Shown: in pieces, positions 40,697-48,738 of the stretch
How positions within the stretch are numbered: the stretch's first letter is position 1
How the letters are laid out: each line of letters begins with the position of its first letter
Assembly: GCA_938028845.1 (NCBI GenBank)
Contig: CALIZJ010000321.1
Coordinates: forward strand, 1-52,218
Direction: 5' to 3'
DNA: 52,218 bases
Source: an uncultured Blautia sp.
GTDB lineage: Bacteria; Bacillota; Clostridia; Lachnospirales; Lachnospiraceae
The notes under the pieces: generated by a model
Database searches by the model: none
Told to the model about the DNA's origin: nothing
Seen by the model: the letters and a program-made list of their open reading frames with translations, nothing else
Position numbers and translations under genes: made by a program

Positions 40697-41656
40697 TTAC
40701 TCTATATTGTATTCTTTCATCAATTGCTGCTCAAATTTTGTATCCTTAGTAGAACGCCGCAAGTCATCCAAACGGCCATCTTCTAATAGGAGCCGAGTCA
40801 GTTCTCTCCATTCTTTGCGGCCCGTACTAAGTCCTTCAGCCCAGCCTTCTTGACGAAGAGTTTTTTCATGCAGTTCCTTATCATATTCTTCTAAAAACAT
40901 TCCCACTACCTCCTTGCGGTGCTTCTTCAACAGATCTTTCAGTATCCCTTCCTGCAAACAATGAGTAACAGCCAGATCCACTGCTTTTTCAGGTGCGTAT
41001 CCTGCTTTCAGTTTTTCCCGGATGTTGTGGATGAAATAGGAATATTCCCATAAGGGGCGGCATTTTTCCAGCAACGCCCGGTTTTGGCCATAATTGATGT
41101 TTAATACCAAGGCTTTACACTCCAATGCGGGAGGAAAGGGAATCTCGCCGTCAGGAGACATTTTCCGGAACGCATCGGAAAGGGAAAGGACCTGCCGTTC
41201 AGGCTGACTGGCCGTGCCATTATAAAAGACCACGTACTGGGGACAGGGTAAAGGGATAAGCGAGGAGCTGTATAGATCCCATTCCCTTTGGGTGATAAAA
41301 TCCTGGTACAGTCTTGCAAAGTATAGTACGCCCCGAAGAGGCATATTAGGATTCACGGTAGTTTGATGCTCGGCCAGGAAGAGCGTACAGTCCAGGAGAA
41401 AGGATACATCATTTTTATACCCTAGATAGATGACATTCTCCAGTGTGGTAAGGAGCAGACTGTTTTCGTCCTGATGATCGGATCCGTTGAGAGCGTTATA
41501 CAGTTGTAACAGATTTTTCTTATCCCGAAAGATAAAGCGGAATAAGGTATCTTTATGTGTTCTTTGCACATGCGTGCCTTTATCTGGAGTAAGGGAAGCG
41601 AGCCGCTTCTTTTTCACATGGGGCTTAGGCCCGTTGGATTTTTTCTTTTTTCCCAT
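40697..41656 (-). CDS. Rpn-type / PD-(D/E)XK nuclease-family putative transposase
   Basis: A 319-residue protein of the Rpn/YhgA-like group. HVQRTHKDTLFRFIFRDKKNLLQLYNALNGS is the family opening; NDVSFLLDCTLFLAEHQTTVNPNMPLRGVLYFARLYQDFI contains the D...E-x-Q core of the nuclease. A C-terminal helical region (LAVTHCLQEGILKDLLKKHRKEVVGMF) is typical. Such proteins cut DNA and promote RecA-independent recombination; they often occur in many genomic copies. The N-terminus is very basic (GKKKKSNGPKPHVKKKR). ATG follows AGAAGATA, a weak ribosome site. Its upstream neighbour is a long non-coding stretch. Confidence 0.85.
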   Translation of the reverse strand: MGKKKKSNGPKPHVKKKRLASLTPDKGTHVQRTHKDTLFRFIFRDKKNLLQLYNALNGSDHQDENSLLLTTLENVIYLGYKNDVSFLLDCTLFLAEHQTTVNPNMPLRGVLYFARLYQDFITQREWDLYSSSLIPLPCPQYVVFYNGTASQPERQVLSLSDAFRKMSPDGEIPFPPALECKALVLNINYGQNRALLEKCRPLWEYSYFIHNIREKLKAGYAPEKAVDLAVTHCLQEGILKDLLKKHRKEVVGMFLEEYDKELHEKTLRQEGWAEGLSTGRKEWRELTRLLLEDGRLDDLRRSTKDTKFEQQLMKEYNIE

Positions 41657-42252
41657 GTATCTTCTCCTTTATTATAAATGTAAAAGCGGGGTTTTTAAAG
41701 AGGGAGTTTGGAAATAGACTCCAAACCTATCTGGATGACGCGGCAGGTACGTAAAAAGAGAAATGAACGTTTTTTATACAGAGCTGCTGTTTATGAATAA
41801 ATCTTTGGACACAAGGCAGAAAGAAGAGGGGGGGATCTGGAGCTTTGCAGGGTAAAAACTGTTTTGAGCTATTTCAGGCTGAAACGGACAATCAAAATTG
41901 AAAAATTAAGGACGGGGAAAATAGATAGGCAGAATAGCCTTAGATGAAAGAAAGCCTATATTGATTTCGGTAAAGTAAGCTTAAAAATTATTTGTAAAAA
42001 AGTCAAGAAAATATTTCTAAAATAAAAATGAAAATATTCTCAGATATGGAATGGCTTAGGCAGGGGTTCTGGTCAAGCTTTAAGGAAATGTAATATAAAT
42101 ATGTACAATTGAAATTATGAAAGTTAAAAAAGGGACCGAAAAATATAATTATTATACAAAAAAGGTAAAATCACCAGTATATAAAGCTGAAAATACAACA
42201 ATTGAACAAAATATGGTCGTACGAAAGAAAATTGGAGCAAATCGAGAATGGT
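41657..42252. other. long gene-free AT-rich stretch
   Basis: I see no gene in this stretch. It holds an inverted repeat GTTTGGA/TCCAAAC (41706-41726), a direct repeat GAAAATATT near 42006 and 42029, and runs of A and T. It may hold remnants too decayed to recognise. Confidence 0.5.
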
Positions 42253-42281
42253 TTGACAATATATACCAAATATTTTAAAAT
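42253..42281 (+). promoter_or_regulatory. strong promoter of the truncated LacI gene
   Basis: Consensus TTGACA (42253-42258) and TAAAAT (42276-42281) are separated by 17 nt. Confidence 0.75.
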
Positions 42282-42304
42282 GTTTAAAAGAAAGGAGGGG
42301 CATC

Positions 42305-42664
42305 ATGAAGGTTAAAGCGGTACAGATAGCGAAGACACTGGGTATATCCAAAGCCGCCGTATCACTGTCATTAAATGGAAGGCCGGGAGTAAATGAGCAG
42401 ACAAGAAAAAAGATTCTGGCCTGTAAAGAAAAGATTGCTGTGCCGGACAAAGTAAGCTTGATCGGTGTGGATGAGATACCGGCATATATGACAGGAGACT
42501 GTAAGCTGACTGCGGTTCGGATTCCTCATACAGAACGGGCCCGGCTGGCTATGATGATGCTGGCAAGGGAAATCGAAAAACAGTCTACGACTAAGTCCAG
42601 GATCATGACGGACTGCCGTCTGGTAGAGGGGGAAAGTGTCCGGGAAGGAAATAAGTTATCCTGA
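42305..42664 (+). CDS. LacI-family regulator with internal in-frame deletion
   Basis: Only 119 residues instead of about 335. Residues 1-43 are an intact LacI DNA-binding head (VKAVQIAKTLGISKAAVSLSLNGRPGVNEQTRKKIL). Immediately after CKEKIA the sequence continues as the last part of the periplasmic-binding-like core, VPDKVSLIGVDEIPAYMTGDCKLTAVRIPHTERARLAMMML...LVEGESVREG, so roughly 215 residues including the effector-binding site are missing. The frame is kept, the promoter and AAAGGAGG ribosome site are good, and no stop interrupts. It is either a decaying gene or a small constitutive DNA binder. Confidence 0.8.
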   Translation: MKVKAVQIAKTLGISKAAVSLSLNGRPGVNEQTRKKILACKEKIAVPDKVSLIGVDEIPAYMTGDCKLTAVRIPHTERARLAMMMLAREIEKQSTTKSRIMTDCRLVEGESVREGNKLS

Positions 42665-42684
42665 AAATCATATCATATTTTGGG

Positions 42685-42713
42685 TTGTGGCTGGGTGAAA
42701 GTAAGCGTATAAT
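42685..42713 (+). promoter_or_regulatory. promoter of the ACT-domain gene
   Basis: TTGTGG (42685-42690) and TATAAT (42708-42713) are separated by 17 nt. Confidence 0.65.
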
Positions 42714-42751
42714 AAAAAACACGTGATTCATTGATAAAGCGAGGGAAAAAT

Positions 42752-43156
42752 ATGCTGAAACAAATATCTATTTTCGCGGAAAATCAGAAAGGTGTTATGC
42801 AGAAGATCACGGGTATCCTTCAGAGGGAGGATATCAATATACTTGGCTCCGTCACAAATGACAGTGCGGAATACGGGATCATCCGTATGGTGGTGTCCGA
42901 TGCGGACAAAGCCGTGGAGGCGCTTACTGAGGAAAACTTTATCTGTAAGCTGACGAATGTGCTGGGCATTGAGGTGAAGGATGAGGTGGGAAACCTGAAC
43001 AATTTGCTCCTTAGTTTTCTGGAAAGCAATATCAATATTGATTATCTGTATCTTTCTTTTAACAGGGAAACGGGCCGTCCCATTATGGTGATTCATGTGG
43101 ACGACATCATGGAAGTGGAAGCCTGTCTGAGGGGAAAAGGCTTTATCTCCCTATAA
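42752..43156 (+). CDS. tandem ACT-domain protein
   Basis: A 134-residue protein of two ACT domains: LKQISIFAENQKGVMQKITGILQREDINILGSV (first) and LLSFLESNINIDYLYLSFN...IMVIHVDD (second). Free-standing ACT proteins of this type bind amino acids and are often placed with phenylacetate-CoA ligase or branched amino-acid genes, but no such neighbour is present. The start at 42752 follows AGCGAGGG; an ATG at 42731 is less well placed. Confidence 0.88.
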   Translation: MLKQISIFAENQKGVMQKITGILQREDINILGSVTNDSAEYGIIRMVVSDADKAVEALTEENFICKLTNVLGIEVKDEVGNLNNLLLSFLESNINIDYLYLSFNRETGRPIMVIHVDDIMEVEACLRGKGFISL

Positions 43157-43212
43157 GCAGCAGGATTTTTGCAGGAAAATCGAAATATTTTAGAAAAATT
43201 GAAATTTTGATA

Positions 43213-43241
43213 TTGACAAATCCCTAAAAAATTAATATAAT
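43213..43241 (+). promoter_or_regulatory. consensus promoter of the tRNA-Pro gene
   Basis: TTGACA (43213-43218) and TATAAT (43236-43241) are 17 nt apart, a perfect sigma-A consensus as expected for a stable RNA. Confidence 0.9.
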
Positions 43242-43256
43242 AGCTCTTGCAGTTGA

Positions 43257-43330
43257 CGAAGCGTGGCTCAGTTTGGTAGAGCGCTGCGTTCGGGACGCAG
43301 AGGTCGCAAGTTCGAATCTTGTCGCTTCGA
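43257..43330 (+). tRNA. tRNA-Pro (anticodon CGG)
   Basis: The acceptor stem CGAAGCG pairs with CGCTTCG, followed by discriminator A. The D arm is GCTC...GAGC; the anticodon stem-loop CTGCG-TTCGGGA-CGCAG gives anticodon CGG (Pro, codon CCG). The T arm GCAAG-TTCGAAT-CTTGT is normal. The first base C and discriminator A fit tRNA-Pro. CCA is not encoded. The gene has its own promoter and terminator. Confidence 0.96.
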
Positions 43331-43338
43331 CTGAGAGC

Positions 43339-43378
43339 AAAAAATCCAGGAAACATGCGGGTTTCCTGGATTTTTCTT
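43339..43378 (+). terminator. terminator of tRNA-Pro
   Basis: AAAAATCCAGGAAAC (43340-43354) pairs with GTTTCCTGGATTTTT (43361-43375), followed by CTTCT. Confidence 0.92.
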
Positions 43379-43391
43379 CTATGACAAAGGT

Positions 43392-43625
43392 TTACATAAC
43401 TTTTGGGAAATGTGTTCGTAAAGGGCACCTTTGCGGATTTTTTTCGCTTGTTCTCCTTTTTGGCGGCTCTTGTTCTACAATTTCGTCTAGATCAAGGGCT
43501 TTTTCACCTTTTTGTTCTTTAAAATGCGTGTATAAATATTCATTAGTATTGCGTGAAAAGGAATGTTCTGCAATTTGGCAGAAACTACTATTTGAATATG
43601 ATCTGCGCGGGAAGCAAAAAAATTC
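43392..43625 (-). pseudogene. possible decayed gene fragment beside tRNA-Pro
   Basis: A 77-codon open frame without a start codon reads on the minus strand with protein-like composition, including QIAEHSFSRNTNEYLYTH and EKALDLDEIVEQEPP. It resembles the C-terminal end of a mobile-element or recombinase-type protein only loosely, and I cannot name a family. It may equally be chance. The remaining sequence to 43834 shows nothing else. Confidence 0.2.
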
Positions 43626-43834
43626 CTATTGACCTGGAGTCCACTCAAGGATTTATAATTGCTTTCGTAAAAAATATCCTATTAACAGCTAAGGCAGTAT
43701 AAAACATAATATGGAAACACTCTCTTAAGTCAAAAGAAAGAGCGGTAAAGGCCTATAGTCCCTGATATCTGAAATTTAACTTGGACTGGGCCCATTATAG
43801 ACATATAAAGTAGATACTGCAAAAAAGAAAGGCG

Positions 43835-43877
43835 AAGTGTGAAAGTAAACTTTCACATTTGCCATTATTGACGCAGC
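43835..43877 (+). promoter_or_regulatory. palindrome/leader module before aldo/keto reductase (copy of flavodoxin module)
   Basis: TGTGAAAGTAAACTTTCACA (43838-43857) is followed by CATTAT (43863-43868) and TTGACGCAGC. Compared with 19818-19860 only two of 43 bases differ, and both genes also share GTGCGTCAGAAAGGAG just before the start codon. Here an 18-nt insert separates the halves, forming TGACGCA...TGCGTCA. Confidence 0.7.
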
Positions 43878-43918
43878 CAACGTACTTCGTGAGTAAAGTG
43901 CGTCAGAAAGGAGAAAAA

Positions 43919-45022
43919 ATGGAATACAGGAAACTGCCCCACGGGGATGAGCAGATCAGCGTACTGGGAATTGGTATGGGCGGAGGCCTCCATAAAGCCT
44001 CTCCGAAAGAAATCGAAAGCGTGATTGAGAAGGCGATCGACAATGGGATCAATTATTTTGATCTGTGCGCTTCCGGAAATCAGATTTTTGAGCCCTTTGG
44101 GAAGGCTATAAAAGGACAGAGAGATAAAATTGTCTGTCAGATGCATTTTGGGGCTGCTTTTAATGAAAAAGGCGAATACGCATGGACAAGAAATCTGGAA
44201 GAGATCAAAAGGATGACGGACTGGGAATTTCGTGCCCTGGGCATGGATTATGCAGATATGGGTTTTCTGCACTGTGTGGATGAGATCAGTGATTACCAAG
44301 CTCTCGTTTCAGGAGGTGTGCTGGATTACATTCAGGAGCTGAAAAGCCAGGGTGTGGTAAGGCACATTGGATTTTCCTCCCATACGCCCTCAGTGGCGCA
44401 GCATATCCTGGATACAGGTTTGATTGACATGATGATGTTCAGCATCAATGCAGCTTATGATTACGAACAAGGAGACGAATATGGGATCGGCTCTGTATCC
44501 GAGCGGGCAGCTCTTTTCCGCAGATGTGAGAAGGAAGGCGTGGGGATTTCTGTCATGAAACCTTTCCACGGAGGCCAGCTTTTAGACGCAAAGACCTCTC
44601 CCTTTAAAACTGCCCTTACCCGGTATCAGTGTCTGCAGTATGTGCTTGACCGTCCAGGCGTGCTGACGACAGTGCCGGGTGTAAGGAATATGGAGGATCT
44701 GGAAGCTCTTTTAGGCTTTTCACAGGCGCCCCGAGAAGAAAAGGATTATTCGGTCATTGCCACCTTTACGGCAGAGAAGATTGCAGGAAACTGTGTATAC
44801 TGCAACCATTGCCAGCCGTGTCCTATGGGGATACAGGTAGGGCTGGTAAATAAATATTATGACTTGGCGAAAGTAGGGGATCAGCTGGCGGCGGATCATT
44901 ATAAAAAGCTGGACGTAAAAGCTTCCGCCTGTGTGCAGTGCGGCCATTGTGACGACCGATGTCCGTTCGGAGTGGCGCAGAGTCAGCGGATGAAGGAAAT
45001 TGAAGAATATTTTGGGTGCTGA
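43919..45022 (+). CDS. aldo/keto reductase with two C-terminal 4Fe-4S clusters
   Basis: A 367-residue oxidoreductase. The TIM-barrel N-terminus (RKLPHGDEQISVLGIGMGGG, NYFDLCASGN, MDYADMGFLHCVDE, IGFSSHTPSVAQHIL) is the AKR fold. The last 90 residues add a ferredoxin-like part: CVYCNHCQPCPMGIQV and CVQCGHCDDRCPFGVAQSQRM, each a C-x2-C-x2-C-x3-C cluster motif. Such proteins probably use ferredoxin or flavodoxin as partner in anaerobes. The ATG at 43919 follows GAAAGGAG. It shares its leader module with the flavodoxin gene, suggesting joint control. Confidence 0.93.
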   Translation: MEYRKLPHGDEQISVLGIGMGGGLHKASPKEIESVIEKAIDNGINYFDLCASGNQIFEPFGKAIKGQRDKIVCQMHFGAAFNEKGEYAWTRNLEEIKRMTDWEFRALGMDYADMGFLHCVDEISDYQALVSGGVLDYIQELKSQGVVRHIGFSSHTPSVAQHILDTGLIDMMMFSINAAYDYEQGDEYGIGSVSERAALFRRCEKEGVGISVMKPFHGGQLLDAKTSPFKTALTRYQCLQYVLDRPGVLTTVPGVRNMEDLEALLGFSQAPREEKDYSVIATFTAEKIAGNCVYCNHCQPCPMGIQVGLVNKYYDLAKVGDQLAADHYKKLDVKASACVQCGHCDDRCPFGVAQSQRMKEIEEYFGC

Positions 45023-45129
45023 AACTAACATACAGCTGTTGTTCTAAAGATAATTTTGCAGGATGGGCAGCATGGGAATTGACAATTTTATGAACCTGTT
45101 AGTTTGTAAGAGCTATCCTGAGAATAAGG

Positions 45130-45187
45130 TTATCCCGTGAAAAGTAAGCGTTTATAGACTTATCTTTTCGCGGGATAAATTTTTATT
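45130..45187 (+). terminator. terminator of the aldo/keto reductase gene
   Basis: TTATCCCGTGAAAAG (45130-45144) pairs with CTTTTCGCGGGATAA (45164-45178) with one G-U, followed by ATTTTTATTT. Confidence 0.9.
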
Positions 45188-45294
45188 TCCGCTTTTAACC
45201 CGCTATTAAAAAACATTTAACCTAAGTAAGGTGTTTGTTTTAAACAAGATCTGATAATATGGGGCGGACAAACAGGAAAGGAGAAATTAGAAAC

Positions 45295-47094
45295 GTGAAC
45301 AAAAAGTATACTTGTGCGATAGGAGCGATTATGGGTGCGGTGATCCTTGGAGGAACCTGTTTTGGAATGGAAACCGTATCTGCGGCAGAGACAAAAGATA
45401 GAGTGGATATTCAGATTTTAGCCACCAGTGATCTCCATGGAAAATTTGATCCATATGATTATGCGATCAATGAAGAAAGCACAGCAGGAAGTATGGCACA
45501 GATCCAGACGGCGGTAAAAGAGCTGCGTAACGACAATACGGTATTGATTGATGTGGGAGACAGCGTACAGGGAAATTCGGCAGAGCTTTTTCTGGAAGAT
45601 GAACTCCATCCAATGATCCAAGGGATGAATCTGATGGATTACGATGTGTGGGTGACTGGAAATCATGAATATGACCAGGGGCTGGATATCCTAAAGAGGT
45701 TGATTGCACAGCAAGAAGCAACCACACTGGTAGGAAATGTCCGGGATGCAGAGGGTGAGCCTTTGGCAGATGGCTACACGATTCTGGAGCGCGGCGGAGT
45801 CAAGATTGCGGTAATTGGAATGGTAACCCCGAACATTAGCCGTTGGTCTGGTGAAGACGGAGAATATGTGGCATCCGACCCAGTAGAAGAGACGAGAAAG
45901 ATCATTGATGAAATCGGAGATGATGTGGATCTGATCATTGCAGCGGAACATATGGGGGAAAATAATGAGTATGACGTAGCAAATTCCGGAGTCAATGATC
46001 TGGCGGAGGCTTGTCCGGAAATTGACCTGATCATTGCAGCCCATGAACACAAATTGGTGGAAGGCACCACAGTCAACGATGTGCTGATTGTCGAAAATCA
46101 AGATGCGGCGCAGACCATGGCACAGGTGAATTTTACCTTGGAAAAGGGGGAAGACGGACAATACGAGATTGCAGAGAGAACCTCTAAAAGCCTTAAGATG
46201 GCAGATTACGCTCCGGATGAAGCCTTTATGGAAGAGCTTTCTTGGGCTGACGAGAAAGCAAAAGAAGATGCGAACCAGGTGGTAGGAAAATTAGTGGGAG
46301 GAGATCTTGTCCCGGAAAATGAAATTGAAGGTATCCCTCAGGCACGTATCCAGGAAACTCCCTTGATGGATCTTATCAATGAAGTACAGCTGTATTATTC
46401 AGGAGCGGATGTATCAGCCGCAGCGCTTTTTGCAGATAATGCGAATATGGAGGAAGGGGATATCCGCAAATGCGATATGTCACTGATCTACAAATTCGGA
46501 AATACTTTATATAAGCTGGAGATGACAGGCGCACAGCTGAAAAAGTATATGGAATGGAGTGCTTCCTATTACAATACCTTCCAGGAAGGGGATTTAACGA
46601 TCTCTTTTAATCCGGAAATGCCAGGGTATCTTTATGATATGTTCAGCGGTGTAACCTATGACATTAATATTTCTAAAGAGCCGGGAAGCAGAATTGAGAA
46701 TCTGAAACGTATGGATGGTACAGAGATCAAGGATGATGATGTTCTTACCATCGCAGTCAACAATTATCGTGCCACCACGCAGCTTTTAGCTCCGGGAGCG
46801 GTCTATGAAGAAGGAGAAGAACTTCCGAAGCTCCTTGAGATCGATGTCCGGGGAGAACTTGGCGGCGTAAGAGAGATGATCGGTGACTATATTGTCAATG
46901 TCAAAGGAGGAACACTGGAGGTACCAGAGGTAACGGGAAATTGGAAACTTACCGGATATTCTTGGGATGAGGAAAAACATGAAGAAGCTGTCAACCTGAT
47001 CAATGAAGGGGTGATTTCCCTGGAAAGCGGAGACAGCACAAAGGTGATTAACGGAAAATCCATTACAGAGAAGGATCTGGAAGCGGTACAATAA
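45295..47094 (+). CDS. 5'-nucleotidase / 2',3'-cyclic phosphodiesterase family, secreted
   Basis: A 599-residue exported metallophosphoesterase that hydrolyses extracellular nucleotides. Signal peptide MNKKYTCAIGAIMGAVILGGTCFGMETVSAAE is followed by the metallo-site motifs LATSDLHGKFDPYDY, IDVGDSVQGN, VTGNHEYDQGLD and IAAHEHKLVEG. The C-terminal 5'-nucleotidase domain (QETPLMDLINEVQ, DMSLIYKFGNTLY, VNNYRATTQL) binds the nucleotide base. The start is GTG at 45295, chosen because AAAGGAG precedes it and the signal peptide follows; the ATG at 45259 has no ribosome site. No sortase motif is seen. An inverted repeat TTGTTT/AAACAA (45235-45247) lies upstream. Confidence 0.92.
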   Translation: MNKKYTCAIGAIMGAVILGGTCFGMETVSAAETKDRVDIQILATSDLHGKFDPYDYAINEESTAGSMAQIQTAVKELRNDNTVLIDVGDSVQGNSAELFLEDELHPMIQGMNLMDYDVWVTGNHEYDQGLDILKRLIAQQEATTLVGNVRDAEGEPLADGYTILERGGVKIAVIGMVTPNISRWSGEDGEYVASDPVEETRKIIDEIGDDVDLIIAAEHMGENNEYDVANSGVNDLAEACPEIDLIIAAHEHKLVEGTTVNDVLIVENQDAAQTMAQVNFTLEKGEDGQYEIAERTSKSLKMADYAPDEAFMEELSWADEKAKEDANQVVGKLVGGDLVPENEIEGIPQARIQETPLMDLINEVQLYYSGADVSAAALFADNANMEEGDIRKCDMSLIYKFGNTLYKLEMTGAQLKKYMEWSASYYNTFQEGDLTISFNPEMPGYLYDMFSGVTYDINISKEPGSRIENLKRMDGTEIKDDDVLTIAVNNYRATTQLLAPGAVYEEGEELPKLLEIDVRGELGGVREMIGDYIVNVKGGTLEVPEVTGNWKLTGYSWDEEKHEEAVNLINEGVISLESGDSTKVINGKSITEKDLEAVQ

Positions 47095-47334
47095 TAAAGT
47101 GGAACAGTTTTAGGAGGCTGCATACCTGGAATGGCAGGGCTGCAGCCTCCTGGTTCGTCCGTAATTCATATTATGGCGGACAATTTGTAATGTCAACCAG
47201 AGATAAAGAGAATTTTTCTCTTTTAGAAAATAGCGTGGGGCAGTGCAGGGAAAAGCAGATGGATTTATATAGATACAGTTGTTATAATTAGGATAGGAAA
47301 CGAGCAGTCTAAAAAAGAAGGGAAGGTGTTTTTT

Positions 47335-48720
47335 ATGGGAATACTTGCTGGATTTATGGTGCCTCATCCCCCGCTTATCGTGCCGGAGATCGGAAAGGGA
47401 GAGGAAGAAAAAATAAGCGTTACTATAAAGGCGTATCATAGAGCAGCTGAGGAAGTGGGGCGGCTGAAACCGGATACCATCATCCTAAGCTCTCCCCATC
47501 AGGTCATGTATGCGGATTACTTCCACATTTCTCCGGGGAAAGAGGCAAAGGGGGATTTCCGTCAGTTCCGAGCCGGAAAGGTGGAAATAAAAGTCAAGTA
47601 TGACAGCGAATTTATAGAAGCGCTTGCCAGCCTTTCCGAGGAAAGAGAAATTCCTGCAGGCACTTTAGGAGAGAGGGAGAAAAAGCTGGATCATGGCACC
47701 ATGGTTCCCTTATATTTTATCGATCAGTATTGGAAAGATTATAAGCTGGTGCGGATCGGCTTGTCCGGTCTTCCTCTTACCGCACATTATGTCCTGGGAA
47801 AGTGTATCCAGGATGTAAGCAGGGAATTGAATCGGAGAGCCGTTTTTATAGGAAGCGGCGATCTGTCCCATTATCTGAAGGAGGACGGGCCATACGGATA
47901 CCGCAGGGAGGGGCCCGAATATGATGCCAGGATCATGGAGGTAATGGGAAAAGGAGATTTCGGGGGACTTTTTCAGTTCTCTGAGGATTTCTGTGAAAGG
48001 GCTGGAGAATGCGGCCATCGGTCCTTCGCCATAATGGCGGGAGCATTGGATAAAATGGCAGTGGAGGCGGAACAACTGTCCTATGAAGGCCCCTTCGGAG
48101 TGGGCTATGGAATCTGCAGGTACCTGTTAAAAGGACAGGATGAGGAAAGAAATTTTTTAGAGCAGTATGAAGAAAAGGAAAGAAAACGCCTGGAAAAACA
48201 GAGAAAACAGGAGGATGCTTTTGTATCCCTGGCACGAAAAACCATTGAACTTTATGTAAAGTCAGGAGAAAAGCTTTCCGTCCCTTTAGGACTTCCTGAT
48301 GAATTATATGAAAAGAGGGCCGGCGCTTTTGTTTCGTTAAAGGAAGAAGGAAGGCTTCGGGGGTGTATCGGCACCATCCATCCGGTACGCACTTCACTGG
48401 CGGAAGAGATCATTGACAATGCAATCAGCGCCTGTTCCCGGGATCCCCGTTTTTCGCCTGTAAGACAGGAAGAGCTTTCAAAGCTGACGATTACAGTGGA
48501 CGTATTGGGAGAAACAGAAAAAATTACTTCTCCAAAGGAGCTGGATGTAAAACGCTATGGAGTCGTTGTCACGAAAGGAAGCCGCCGCGGCCTTCTTTTG
48601 CCAAATCTGGAAGGGGTAGATACGGTGGAGGAACAGATTTCCATTGCCAAAAGAAAGGCAGGAATCAGGGAAGGGGAAAAGGCGGAATTAGAACGCTTCG
48701 AAGTAATCCGGCATTTTTAG
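47335..48720 (+). CDS. amrA: MEMO-like dioxygenase domain fused to AMMECR1 domain (AmmeMemoRadiSam proteins B-A)
   Basis: A 461-residue fusion. The N-terminal 270 residues resemble MEMO and class III extradiol dioxygenases (GFMVPHPPLIVPEIGKGEE, ILSSPHQVMYADYF, LDHGTMVPLYF, IGSGDLSHYLKEDGPYGY). From about residue 290 follows an AMMECR1 domain (GAFVSLKEEGRLRGCIGTIHP, NAISACSRDPRFSPVRQEEL, RRGLLLPNLEGVDTVEEQI). AMMECR1 and MEMO are fused or clustered with a radical SAM enzyme in many bacteria (AmmeMemoRadiSam system); the reaction is unknown. ATG at 47335 follows GGAAGGTG; GTG at 47326 is possible. The radical SAM gene starts 18 nt later. Confidence 0.92.
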   Translation: MGILAGFMVPHPPLIVPEIGKGEEEKISVTIKAYHRAAEEVGRLKPDTIILSSPHQVMYADYFHISPGKEAKGDFRQFRAGKVEIKVKYDSEFIEALASLSEEREIPAGTLGEREKKLDHGTMVPLYFIDQYWKDYKLVRIGLSGLPLTAHYVLGKCIQDVSRELNRRAVFIGSGDLSHYLKEDGPYGYRREGPEYDARIMEVMGKGDFGGLFQFSEDFCERAGECGHRSFAIMAGALDKMAVEAEQLSYEGPFGVGYGICRYLLKGQDEERNFLEQYEEKERKRLEKQRKQEDAFVSLARKTIELYVKSGEKLSVPLGLPDELYEKRAGAFVSLKEEGRLRGCIGTIHPVRTSLAEEIIDNAISACSRDPRFSPVRQEELSKLTITVDVLGETEKITSPKELDVKRYGVVVTKGSRRGLLLPNLEGVDTVEEQISIAKRKAGIREGEKAELERFEVIRHF

Positions 48721-48738
48721 AAAGGCGGGTGCGGAAGA

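Noticed and set aside
43273..43632. 119-codon plus-strand frame across the tRNA-Pro gene
   Set aside because: It starts inside the tRNA and crosses the tRNA terminator; no ribosome site.
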